Counted from the first letter of the stretch, positions 1-6,250 are shown. The stretch is DNA of 7,807 nucleotides from JBKQWK01 sp052139595 (GCA_052139595.1 JBKQWK010000074.1:1-7807); one strand, 5' to 3'. Notes: generated from the letters alone by a model not told the origin. Numbers and translations: made by a program.

Positions 1-2
1 GC

Positions 3-140
3 TGGATGAAGACCGTCGGCGGGCTGCGCAAGCTGCGCCACCGCGGCAAGGCCAAGGTGGCCGCGATCTTCACCTTCACCTGCGCGGCCTACAACCTGGT
101 GCGCCTGCGAAGTCTGCTGGCGGAGCCGTCTTCGGCCTGA
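3..140 (+). CDS. DDE transposase, C-terminal fragment
   Basis: This open frame enters from the window edge and ends at TGA 138-140, giving 45 residues. It begins WMKTVGGLRKLRHRG and continues with a hydrophobic AAYNLVRLRSLL helix. This is the usual extreme C-terminus of IS5/IS1182-type DDE transposases, downstream of the last catalytic acidic residue: a basic RGxxKV strand and then an AAYNLVR helix. The enzyme cuts and joins the ends of its own element. The catalytic residues are outside the window, so intactness cannot be judged. The exact IS family is uncertain; that it is a transposase is fairly sure. Confidence 0.8.
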   Translation, partial: WMKTVGGLRKLRHRGKAKVAAIFTFTCAAYNLVRLRSLLAEPSSA

Positions 141-168
141 GGCAAAGGGCCACAGATCGGCCCCACAG

Positions 169-192
169 GCCTCGCTCAGGAGCTCGCGAGGC
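169..192. terminator. Hairpin downstream of the transposase
   Basis: A perfect 7-bp inverted repeat, GCCTCGC (169-175) and GCGAGGC (186-192), has a 10-base loop and lies 28 bases after the transposase stop. No T-run follows, so it is not a classical intrinsic terminator. It may stabilise the transposase mRNA end or limit read-through into or out of the element. Its function is inferred only from its position. Confidence 0.3.
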
Positions 193-258
193 ATCGCATC
201 GGCCTGCTTCTCGCCTCCTGCCACTCTCCTCGGCAACTGCGCTCCTCTCAAACTGGCC

Positions 259-277
259 TTCTTCCGCAGCCTTCTAG
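259..277. repeat. Probable IS right terminal inverted repeat
   Basis: TTCTTCCGCAGCCTTCTAG resembles the right-hand terminal repeats of IS5/IS1182-like elements, which commonly end in CAGCCTGCTAG. It is the only candidate between the transposase stop and the regulator. The partner repeat is outside the window. Confidence 0.45.
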
Positions 278-300
278 GCGTGATCAGGTTATGCGACCAC

Positions 301-330
301 TTGTTGTCTGCGAATGCCAATCGATATACT
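301..330 (+). promoter_or_regulatory. Candidate sigma70 promoter of the ModE-like gene
   Basis: A -35-like TTGTTG (301-306) and a -10-like TATACT (325-330) are separated by 18 bases. The predicted start near 337 leaves a leader of about 54 bases before the ATG at 391. It lies inside the longer open frame that begins at 280, which argues against that upstream start. The IS end is only about 24 bases upstream, so the insertion may have replaced the original upstream control region. Confidence 0.5.
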
Positions 331-390
331 CGTAAAGGAGCAACGATCGTTTTCTTCGCGTTGTTGCCGACACCCGGGAAGGGAGGCGGT

Positions 391-918
391 ATGCCCGACG
401 GCAGTGAGGCGGATCATGCCAGCCACCGCGCTCATGGCGGCGCGCGATCCCACAATCGGCGGTCAGTTGAGACGACCGCGTCTGCGCCTGGAGCTACGAC
501 GCTCAACTCCGTTCACGCTGCCTGCCGCATCTGGTTAGAGCAGGATGGCGTCCGTGTCTTTGGCCCTGGTACGCATGAGCTTCTCTGGCGTGTGCAGAAG
601 AAAGGCTCCTTAAATCAGGCCGCCAAAGAGATGGCCATGTCGTACAGCAAAGCCTGGCGGATCACGCACGAAGTCGAGGAACGCCTCGGCGTGACTCTCT
701 TCGAGCGATCCGTGGGTGGCGCTGACGGCGGCGGATCGCGTCTGACCGATGACGGCCGTCTTCTGCTCGAGCGCTTCAGTGCCTTTGCCCAGGAAAGCGA
801 TACGGCTCTCGACACCTTGTATCGCAAGTATTTTGCTGACATCACCTACGCAGCCACCAGTGAGGTTCCGGCGGAGCACTCGCACTCATCGGGCAGCGAG
901 ACCGAGTTGTCCAGCTAA
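391..918 (+). CDS. ModE-like winged-helix transcriptional regulator (DNA-binding domain only)
   Basis: This is a 175-residue DNA-binding regulator of the ModE N-terminal type, which is LysR-like. Residues about 47-150 form the domain: a VFGPGTHELLWRVQKKGS lead-in, a helix-turn-helix around 72-100 (SLNQAAKEMAMSYSKAW, matching the ModE pattern of Ala-Ala-Lys, SYxxAW and a basic/acidic helix), then a wing at about 104-126 ending in LTDDGRLLL. Residues 1-44 are a polar, His/Arg-rich, probably disordered extension, and 155-175 a polar tail. E. coli ModE is about 262 residues and carries two C-terminal molbindin (TOBE) domains; none is present here, so direct molybdate sensing is doubtful. The ATG at 391 was chosen over the GTG at 280 because AAGGGAGG (379-386) lies just upstream and a promoter lies between the two. 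A ModE-type palindrome follows at 975-1002, so the likely target is the downstream operon. Confidence 0.8.
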   Translation: MPDGSEADHASHRAHGGARSHNRRSVETTASAPGATTLNSVHAACRIWLEQDGVRVFGPGTHELLWRVQKKGSLNQAAKEMAMSYSKAWRITHEVEERLGVTLFERSVGGADGGGSRLTDDGRLLLERFSAFAQESDTALDTLYRKYFADITYAATSEVPAEHSHSSGSETELSS

Positions 919-941
919 GTAACGCCTCTCCTTGCTCCCGA

Positions 942-970
942 TTGACGGCCAACGATGCCTATGCTAGATT
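942..970 (+). promoter_or_regulatory. Sigma70-type promoter of the ALDH operon
   Basis: The -35 TTGACG (942-947, five of six consensus bases) and the -10 TAGATT (965-970) are separated by 17 bases. A TG at 962-963 gives an extended -10. The predicted start is near 977, at the left arm of the ModE-type palindrome. This is the best promoter in the window and lies 24 bases after the regulator stop codon. The leader to the ALDH 1 start is about 173 bases. Confidence 0.65.
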
Positions 971-974
971 GCCG

Positions 975-1002
975 ACCGTTATAGTCGCACGCATATAACG
1001 GT
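975..1002. promoter_or_regulatory. ModE-type operator (perfect inverted repeat)
   Basis: The arms ACCGTTATA (975-983) and TATAACGGT (994-1002) are perfect 9-bp inverted repeats around a 10-base spacer, with centres 19 bp apart (about two helical turns). The core CGTTATA...TATAACG closely resembles the E. coli ModE site at the modA promoter (CGTTATAT...CATAACG, with similar overall length). It covers the predicted transcription start of the ALDH operon, which is the usual position for ModE repression. The adjacent upstream gene encodes a ModE-type DNA-binding protein. The repeat is seen directly; binding and the sign of regulation are inferred. Confidence 0.7.
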
Positions 1003-1011
1003 GCTGCAGAG

Positions 1012-1149
1012 ATGGGCACGTCAGCGTCCTTTTTGCTTAAGGAGTCGGTCAAGAAGTCTCTCCCGTGGCGATGTGTGACGCTCTACGTCCATCTCAAGCC
1101 TCACCTTGGCGATGCACAAGCATCCGGCGATGAGAAGGAGCGTGGCTAG
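1012..1149 (+). CDS. Possible 45-residue leader ORF abutting the ALDH 1 start
   Basis: An ATG at 1012 opens 45 codons that end with TAG at 1147-1149, and the ALDH 1 ATG follows at 1150 with no gap. The peptide starts MGTSASFLLKESVKK and ends SGDEKERG. It has no signal peptide or recognised domain. The stretch CVTLYVHLKPHLGDA loosely recalls the first strand and helix of MoaD/ThiS sulfur carriers, but it lacks the rest of that fold and the Gly-Gly end. The ribosome site is weak (GCAGAG directly before the ATG). It could be a translated leader that couples to ALDH 1, a truncated gene, or chance. It lies wholly within the operon leader, 10 bases after the operator. Confidence 0.25.
   Translation: MGTSASFLLKESVKKSLPWRCVTLYVHLKPHLGDAQASGDEKERG
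1111..1124 (+). promoter_or_regulatory. Small hairpin just before the ALDH 1 ribosome site
   Basis: GATGC (1111-1115) and GCATC (1120-1124) form a perfect 5-bp stem with an ACAA loop, 10 bases before the AAGGAG at 1135-1140. It is too short to call a switch. It may influence ribosome access, or it may be chance. Confidence 0.2.
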
Positions 1150-2655
1150 ATGAGCAGCAAGACTACAGTGGTCAAGGCAGCCGTAGGCAGCGGTGAATTC
1201 AAGATGTTCATCGACGGCGAGTGGGTCGAGGCCGCCAGCGGGGACACGATCACGATCGTTGATCCGGCAACCGAGCAGGCTATCGCGAGCGTTCCCAGTG
1301 GCGGCGTCGTTGAGGCGAAGGCGGCTGTTGTCGCCGCCAGACGTGCCTTCGATAGTGGTCCCTGGCCGCGCATGACGCCGCTCGAACGGGCGACCATCCT
1401 ACGTGCCGCTGCGCAGCAAGTTCGTGAACGCAGCGAAGAGCTTGCGCGGCTGGAGACCCTGCAGATGGGCAAGCTCCTGGCGGACTCGATCTACGACATG
1501 GGCGATGTTGCCTATAGCCTTGACTATGCCGCTGGTCTTGCGACCAGCCAGACTGGCGAGCAGAAAGATGTCATGTCGCCGCCCTCGTTTGGCGTCGTCA
1601 CACGCGAGCCGGTGGGCGTTGTGGCCGCCATCACGCCGTGGAACTTTCCTTTGCTGTTGGGCGCCTGGAAGTTTGCTTTTGCCCTCGCTGCCGGCAACGT
1701 GGTGATCGTGAAGCCAGCGAGCGTTTCGCCACTGACCACCATCGAAATGGCGCGTATCTTTGCCGACGTTGGCCTGCCCCAAGGCGTCTTTCAGGTTGTT
1801 GTCGGTCCCGGGGCGACGGTCGGCGATTACTTCTCGACTTCGCCCGACGTCGACATGGTTACGCTGACCGGTTCGCTCGAGGTTGGCCAACATGTCATGC
1901 GTCAGGCCGCCTCGACCGTGAAGCGAGTCTGCCTGGAGCTCGGTGGTAAGAGCCCCAACATCGTCTTTGCCGACGCCGATTTTGAAGCCGCCATTCAAGG
2001 GGCCCTGTTTGCCATCTTCGCCAATGCCGGGCAGGTGTGCTGCGCTGGCTCACGCCTCATCCTCGAACGGTCGATTTACGACAAGTTCACCGCTGAACTC
2101 ACCCGTCGGGCCGGTGAGATCGCTGTCGGATCCGGTCTGGAGCCGTCTTCCGAGATGGGGCCACTCGTCTCGGCCGACCAGCTTGCCACGACCGAGAAGT
2201 ACGTCAAGCTTGGGCTCGACGAGGGCTGTCGACTGCTGTGCGGTGGCCACCGTTTGCCGAAGCCGGGCTATTTCTATGAGCCGACGATCTTCGCCGATGT
2301 CGACAACGCGATGCGCATAGCGCAAGAGGAGATCTTCGGACCCGTCCTGGTTGTCATTCCCTTTGATGACGAGGATGAGGCGATCAGAATTGCCAACGAC
2401 ACGATTTACGGGCTCGCCGGGGGCGTATGGACTAAGGATCCAGCCAAGGCGCTGCGTGTCGTCAAGGGCGTCAGGGCCGGCACAATGTACGTAAACACCT
2501 ACAACTGGAGTCCCATCGAACTGCCCTGGGGCGGTTTTAAACAGAGCGGCGTCGGTCGCGAGCTGGGTGGTCTCGGCTTCGACGAGTTTACCGAGGTTAA
2601 GAGCGTGATCTTCGATACCAGCGGTCAGCCGCTGGGCCTCTACGAAGCTTCGTGA
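1150..2655 (+). CDS. NAD(P)-dependent aldehyde dehydrogenase (ALDH 1)
   Basis: This 501-residue soluble enzyme of the ALDH superfamily oxidises an aldehyde to its carboxylic acid with NAD(P)+. The full catalytic set is visible: N165 in ITPWNFP, K188 in VKPAS, the GSLEVG nucleotide loop at 241-246, E263 in LELGGK, the nucleophile C297 in GQVCCAGSR, E394 in EEIFGPV, and the C-terminal PWGGFKQSGVGRE at 459-471. The length is normal. These motifs fit the betaine-aldehyde / general ALDH2-like branch; the substrate cannot be read from sequence. Ser191 replaces the Glu that in many NAD+-specific members binds the adenine ribose, so NADP+ may be accepted (inference). The start is supported by AAGGAG (1135-1140) at 9 bases spacing. 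It is the first large gene of the operon, behind the ModE-type operator. Confidence 0.93.
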   Translation: MSSKTTVVKAAVGSGEFKMFIDGEWVEAASGDTITIVDPATEQAIASVPSGGVVEAKAAVVAARRAFDSGPWPRMTPLERATILRAAAQQVRERSEELARLETLQMGKLLADSIYDMGDVAYSLDYAAGLATSQTGEQKDVMSPPSFGVVTREPVGVVAAITPWNFPLLLGAWKFAFALAAGNVVIVKPASVSPLTTIEMARIFADVGLPQGVFQVVVGPGATVGDYFSTSPDVDMVTLTGSLEVGQHVMRQAASTVKRVCLELGGKSPNIVFADADFEAAIQGALFAIFANAGQVCCAGSRLILERSIYDKFTAELTRRAGEIAVGSGLEPSSEMGPLVSADQLATTEKYVKLGLDEGCRLLCGGHRLPKPGYFYEPTIFADVDNAMRIAQEEIFGPVLVVIPFDDEDEAIRIANDTIYGLAGGVWTKDPAKALRVVKGVRAGTMYVNTYNWSPIELPWGGFKQSGVGRELGGLGFDEFTEVKSVIFDTSGQPLGLYEAS

Positions 2656-2736
2656 CGAATTCGGTGAGGCGACGGTCGCTGCTTGCGATCGCTGGCAGTC
2701 ATCGCACAGCAAAAAGGGAAAGGAGCACGGTCAGCC

Positions 2737-3087
2737 ATGGGGAGCGACGCGAGGCAGACTTCGCAGAGGCCGGTGTGGTACCGCTGGGGTCGCGAGTGGC
2801 AGCGCTGGAATCACAGCCAGCAGTTCTTACTGGAAGAGGTGCGTGAATCGGGTCGGCCAGCCCGGGCTGAGATTGGCAACGGGCTCGGTGCCTGGTGTGA
2901 GTTCGTTCCGGCGCGACCCGGCGAAGCTGGAACGATTCTCTACTTCGCGCACGACGGAGTGTTGCTCGATGTTCACCAGGAACTCTTGGCGGTAAATGGC
3001 CAACGGCTTAAGTGGCACCACTTGCGCGGCTGCGAGTGTGGCCGCTGCGCACAGAACCTAAACAGACCAAGGAGCGCAGCAACGTGA
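2737..3087 (+). CDS. Small Trp-rich protein with a CxCxxC motif, unknown function
   Basis: This 116-residue protein is not recognised. Its N-terminal part is Trp-rich (W14, W17, W21, W24). The middle looks like a small beta domain (about 41-97, including EFVPARPGEAGTILYF and DGVLLDV). The C-terminus carries GCECGRC (C99, C101, C104), a possible metal or Fe-S ligand cluster. LKWHHLRGCECGRC loosely recalls the WLRDNCxCxxC segment of DUF971/GBBH-like N-terminal domains, but the resemblance is weak. There is no signal peptide or membrane segment. The ATG at 2737 was chosen because AAAGGAG (2719-2725) precedes it; an in-frame start at 2683 lacks this. Its stop overlaps the ALDH 2 start by 4 bases (GTGA), so the two are probably translationally coupled. 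It lies 81 bases after ALDH 1. A partner or accessory role for ALDH 2 is inferred from position only. Confidence 0.7.
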   Translation: MGSDARQTSQRPVWYRWGREWQRWNHSQQFLLEEVRESGRPARAEIGNGLGAWCEFVPARPGEAGTILYFAHDGVLLDVHQELLAVNGQRLKWHHLRGCECGRCAQNLNRPRSAAT

Positions 3088-4556
3088 TCGTCGCCGATCT
3101 TCTCAAGCGTCATGCTCCCAGTTTTCCGGCCCTGGAACTCGAAGGGAGTGGCGAAGACGTGGTCGTCACCTGTCCTTGGGACGGAGCCGAGCTGGCCCGC
3201 CTGCCGACGACGCTGCCCGACGAACTCGACGCTGTCATGGCCCGGGCGCAGGCTGCCTTTTCTGAGTACAGATGGCTGCCCGCCTGGCGTCGCGCCGAGA
3301 TTCTCCGTGAAGCTGGCCGGCTTCTCGCAGAGCGTCAGGAGGAGATTGCCCGCCTGCTCGCCCTGGAGGTCGCCAAGCCGATCAGAGACGCGCGGCTTGA
3401 AGCCCGAAGGGTAGCGTCGGTGTTCAACTGGGCAAGCGAAGAGGCTAAACGTCTGCAAGGCGAGGTCGTTGCCCTCGATGCCGAGCGCGCCGGTGAGGGC
3501 CGCTTTGCCTGGACGTTGCGCGAGCCACGCGGCGTGATTGTGGCAATCGCCCCCTTTAACTGGCCGATTAACCTTGCTGCCCATAAGGTCGCGCCGGCCT
3601 TAGCGGCGGGTAACGCAGTTGTTCTTAAGCCGGCCTCGGCGACGCCGCTCACGGCCTTGTGGCTGGCCGAGACTCTGAAGGAAGCGGGACTGCCCGAGAA
3701 CGTACTCCAGGTGGTCATCGGCGCGGGCACAAGCCTTGGCATGCGTCTGGTGACCGATCCGCGCACAAGTATGGTCAGTTTCACCGGCAGCCCCGCCATC
3801 GGTCTTCAAATTGCGCAAGCCGCGGGGATGAAGCCGGTGACGCTGGAGCTTGGCTCCAACGCGGCGACCATTGTTGAGGCCGACGCCGATCTTGACCTGG
3901 CCGTGCAGCGTATCGCGGCCGGTGCTTTTGCCAACTCAGGTCAGGTGTGCATCTCGGTACAGCGCGTGCTCGTCAATGCGGCGATTTACGATCAGTTTCT
4001 TGCCCGACTAGTCGAAGAGACCGGGAAGCTGCGTCTCGGTCATCCGCTTGATGAGGAGGCTAGCGTGTCTTGCCTCATCACGCGCACCGAAGACGAGCGC
4101 GTCGCCGCGTGGGTTGACGAGGCGCTTGCCGACGGTGCCCAGCTTGAGTGTGGCGGCGTGAACGATGACCGGCGGCTCAAGCCGACCGTTCTGACAAACG
4201 TTTCGCCGCAGATGAAGGTCGTTCGTGACGAGGTGTTTGGACCAGTGGTGAGCGTACTTTCGGTAGCCGGTCTTGACGAGGCGATCGCGGTTGCTAACGA
4301 CAGTCAGTATGGCCTCCAGGCGGGGCTGTTTACGAGCGACCTCAACAAGGCGTTCTACGCCGCCCGCCGCCTCGAGGTCGGTGGCGTGATGATCAATGAG
4401 TGTTCGAATTTCCGTGTCGATCAGATGCCCTATGGCGGTGTGAAAGGGTCGGGGGTCGGGCGCGAGGGCCTCAAGTACGCGGTCCAGGAGATGACCGAAG
4501 CCAAGCTCGTAACGGTGCGCGAATCTGGCCTATCTGCCGGAGCAAGTAGATCTTAG
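3084..4556 (+). CDS. Aldehyde dehydrogenase, lactaldehyde/phosphonoacetaldehyde-type branch (ALDH 2)
   Basis: This 490-residue cytosolic ALDH has N159 in APFNWP, K182 in LKPAS, the GSPAIG loop at 235-240, E255 in LELGSN, the nucleophile C289 in GQVCISVQR, E383 in DEVFGPV, and MPYGGVKGSGVGREG at 448-462. LELGSN instead of LELGGK, the CISVQR context and the FRVDQMPYGG ending are typical of the branch with lactaldehyde (CofA), phosphonoacetaldehyde and related dehydrogenases, which is distinct from ALDH 1 and 3. The substrate is unproven. Ser185 stands at the usual NAD-specificity Glu position, so NADP+ use is possible. GTG 3084 was chosen because AAGGAG (3069-3074) lies 9 bases upstream and because it gives a GTGA overlap with the preceding gene; an upstream GTG at 3012 would create an uncharacteristic basic N-terminus. 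ALDH 3 follows after 36 bases. Confidence 0.92.
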   Translation: MIVADLLKRHAPSFPALELEGSGEDVVVTCPWDGAELARLPTTLPDELDAVMARAQAAFSEYRWLPAWRRAEILREAGRLLAERQEEIARLLALEVAKPIRDARLEARRVASVFNWASEEAKRLQGEVVALDAERAGEGRFAWTLREPRGVIVAIAPFNWPINLAAHKVAPALAAGNAVVLKPASATPLTALWLAETLKEAGLPENVLQVVIGAGTSLGMRLVTDPRTSMVSFTGSPAIGLQIAQAAGMKPVTLELGSNAATIVEADADLDLAVQRIAAGAFANSGQVCISVQRVLVNAAIYDQFLARLVEETGKLRLGHPLDEEASVSCLITRTEDERVAAWVDEALADGAQLECGGVNDDRRLKPTVLTNVSPQMKVVRDEVFGPVVSVLSVAGLDEAIAVANDSQYGLQAGLFTSDLNKAFYAARRLEVGGVMINECSNFRVDQMPYGGVKGSGVGREGLKYAVQEMTEAKLVTVRESGLSAGASRS

Positions 4557-4570
4557 AAGCAGATCTTAGA
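4548..4570 (+). repeat. 13-bp-period tandem duplication over the ALDH 2 stop
   Basis: AGATCTTAGA occurs at 4548-4557 and again at 4561-4570, giving a period of 13 bases. The first copy contains the ALDH 2 stop TAG (4554-4556). Each copy contains the palindrome AGATCT. It looks like a small slippage duplication between the two ALDH genes; no function is evident. Confidence 0.6.
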
Positions 4571-4592
4571 GACTGTGGAGGACAAACAGATC

Positions 4593-6035
4593 ATGGTGGA
4601 GTCGCTCATCCTTGGTGGTCGACGCGTAGCGGCGGCAAGCGGAAAGACGTTCCTCGTCAGCGAGCCAGGCACGGGCACGGTGCTGGCCGAAGTCGCCGAA
4701 GCGGGAGCAGAAGACGTCGGTCGTGCCGTGCGGATTGCACATCACGCCTTCGAGGAAGGGCTCTGGCCTAAGACGCCGGCCACCCAGCGCGGCCGTGTGC
4801 TTAACCGGGCTGCGCTTCTTGTGCGTGAGCGACTCGAAGATCTCGCCGTGCTTGAGGCCCGCAATGCCGGCAAACCGATTCGCGACGCGCGTGGTGAGAT
4901 CGCCGGGGTCGCAGACGTTCTTGAGTACTGGGTTGGCGCCGCCAACAAGATTTTCGGCGAGACGATACCTGTGCAGGACCCAGGGCTAGATCTCACGCTT
5001 CGCGAGCCGGTCGGCGTCTGCGCTCTCATCACTCCCTGGAACTTTCCCCTGCTCATCGCTTCCTGGAAGATCGCCCCTGCCCTGGCCTGCGGCAATACGA
5101 TCGTCGTCAAGCCGGCCTCCTACACGCCACTCTCCGTTTTGAGTCTGGCTGAGATTCTCATCGAGGCCGGTTTGCCAGCGGAGGCCATCTCGGTGCTGCC
5201 CGGTCCCGGCAGCACGGTTGGCGATGCGCTAGTCGCCGATCCGCTGGTCGGGAAGGTATCGTTCACAGGCTCGTCTGACATCGGTTCTCGCATCATGGCC
5301 AAGTGCGCTGCCAACATTACCCGTGTCTCGCTTGAACTGGGCGGTAAGTCGGCCAACGTGATCTTCGCCGACGCCGATCTGGACAAGGCTGTCGCTGGTG
5401 CCGTCGGTTCAGTCTTTGCTAACTGCGGCCAGGACTGCTGCGCCCGCTCGCGCATTTTCGTGGAGCGCTCAGCTTACGAAGAGTTCGTTGTCGCGATGGC
5501 CAGAGAGACAGAGGAGCTGAATGTCGGGCAGCCCCTTGCTGAGGGAACAGAGATCGGGCCGATGATCTCGCGCGATCAACGGCAGATCTCGCTCGATTAC
5601 CTTGACATCGGCGTGCGTGAGGGTGGCCGCCTGATGACCGGCGGCGACATTCCGGCGATTAAGGGCGGCAAGAACGGCTTCTACCTGCGGCCGGCCGTTC
5701 TTGCCGACGTGCACAACGAGATGACCGTGGCCCAAGAAGAGATCTTTGGTCCGGTCGCCTGCGTGATCCCGTTTGACAGCGAAGCCGAGGCTATCCGGCT
5801 GGCAAATGACGTTCAGTATGGACTCTCGGGCTCGGTCTGGAGCAACGACCTGGGAAGGGCCATCCGGGTCGTGAAAGGCATGCGCACTGGCACAATCAGT
5901 GTCAATTCAACCCACAGCGTGCACACCGAGGCGCCCTTTGGTGGCTATAAGCACAGTGGCATGGGCCGCGAAATGGGCATGCATGCAGTGAATCTCTACA
6001 CCGAGATCAAGAACGTGTTCATCGCGGAGGCGTAG
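4593..6035 (+). CDS. NAD(P)-dependent aldehyde dehydrogenase (ALDH 3)
   Basis: This 480-residue ALDH is closer to ALDH 1 than to ALDH 2. Visible residues are N150 in ITPWNFP, K173 in VKPAS, the GSSDIG loop at 226-231, E248 in LELGGK, the nucleophile C282 in GQDCCARSR, E383 in EEIFGPV, and the C-terminal FGGYKHSGMGRE at 449-460. These fit the betaine-aldehyde / aminobutyraldehyde-like branch; the real substrate is unknown. Ser176 replaces the common NAD-specificity Glu, as in both other ALDHs of the operon. The ATG at 4593 is preceded by GGAGG (4577-4581, 11 bases spacing); a GTG at 4575 sits upstream of that site and is less likely. It is the last gene of the operon, and a hairpin follows at 6042-6069. 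Confidence 0.92.
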   Translation: MVESLILGGRRVAAASGKTFLVSEPGTGTVLAEVAEAGAEDVGRAVRIAHHAFEEGLWPKTPATQRGRVLNRAALLVRERLEDLAVLEARNAGKPIRDARGEIAGVADVLEYWVGAANKIFGETIPVQDPGLDLTLREPVGVCALITPWNFPLLIASWKIAPALACGNTIVVKPASYTPLSVLSLAEILIEAGLPAEAISVLPGPGSTVGDALVADPLVGKVSFTGSSDIGSRIMAKCAANITRVSLELGGKSANVIFADADLDKAVAGAVGSVFANCGQDCCARSRIFVERSAYEEFVVAMARETEELNVGQPLAEGTEIGPMISRDQRQISLDYLDIGVREGGRLMTGGDIPAIKGGKNGFYLRPAVLADVHNEMTVAQEEIFGPVACVIPFDSEAEAIRLANDVQYGLSGSVWSNDLGRAIRVVKGMRTGTISVNSTHSVHTEAPFGGYKHSGMGREMGMHAVNLYTEIKNVFIAEA

Positions 6036-6041
6036 GCAAGA

Positions 6042-6069
6042 CCGAGTACCCGGAAACGGAGATACTCGG
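6042..6069 (+). terminator. Hairpin after the ALDH operon (weak terminator)
   Basis: CCGAGTA (6042-6048) pairs perfectly with TACTCGG (6063-6069). The enclosed segment holds a second 3-bp stem, CCG/CGG, closed by a GAAA (GNRA-type) tetraloop at 6053-6056. It begins 7 bases after the ALDH 3 stop. There is no T-run downstream, so it is either a Rho-assisted or weak terminator or a 3' end protector. The structure is read from sequence; the role is inferred. Confidence 0.45.
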
Positions 6070-6091
6070 GCCTTCCGTCGCAGCACGTGGC

Positions 6092-6250
6092 TCAGATGCT
6101 GCATAGCCGACGCCGGTTCTGCCGTTGTCTCAGCCGGTCATGTCGCTGCCGCGCTGCCGACAAATCGCCGACGAGACGCCTCACCAGCGCCAATAATCGG
6201 CGACTACGGGCGACCACCAACGCCTCGCCGAACCCCACACCGTGCAGCAC
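6092..6250 (-). pseudogene. Possible coding remnant, unrecognised
   Basis: A minus-strand frame from GTG (6248-6250) to TGA (6092-6094) gives 52 residues with a helix-like, Arg/Leu-rich pattern (RRLLALVRRLVGDLSAARQ, then a Gln/Arg-rich stretch). The spacing of Leu, Ala and Arg looks more protein-like than the other frames here and could form an amphipathic or coiled-coil helix. No ribosome site or family is recognised. It could be a decayed end of a mobile-element or mobilisation gene, or chance in GC-rich DNA. Confidence 0.15.

Larger units (their letters stand above)
1..277 (+). mobile_element. Right end of an insertion sequence (partial)
   Basis: The window opens inside an insertion sequence. 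It holds the transposase C-terminus (stop at 138-140), about 118 bases of non-coding tail, and a probable terminal inverted repeat at 259-277 (TTCTTCCGCAGCCTTCTAG). That end resembles the CAGCCTGCTAG-type right ends known from IS5/IS1182-like elements. The left end is outside the window, so neither the matching repeat nor a target duplication can be checked. The boundary at 277 is inferred from the look of the repeat. The regulator promoter begins only about 24 bases beyond it. Confidence 0.6.

Noticed and set aside
280..390. The longer N-terminus for the ModE-like protein from GTG 280
   Set aside because: A promoter-like pair at 301-330 and a good ribosome site at 379-386 favour the ATG at 391; the extra residues do not resemble the family.
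1003..1149. A molybdenum- or tungsten-cofactor riboswitch in the ALDH operon leader
   Set aside because: I could find only short stems (such as 1111-1124 and a distant AGCGTC/GACGCT pair) and no conserved features of that RNA class.
1399..1998. A 199-codon minus-strand frame inside ALDH 1
   Set aside because: It lies wholly opposite conserved ALDH motifs and has no family features; it is a shadow.
2652..2846. A short plus-strand frame starting at the ALDH 1 end
   Set aside because: It overlaps the better supported small protein at 2737, which has a ribosome site and a GTGA overlap with ALDH 2.
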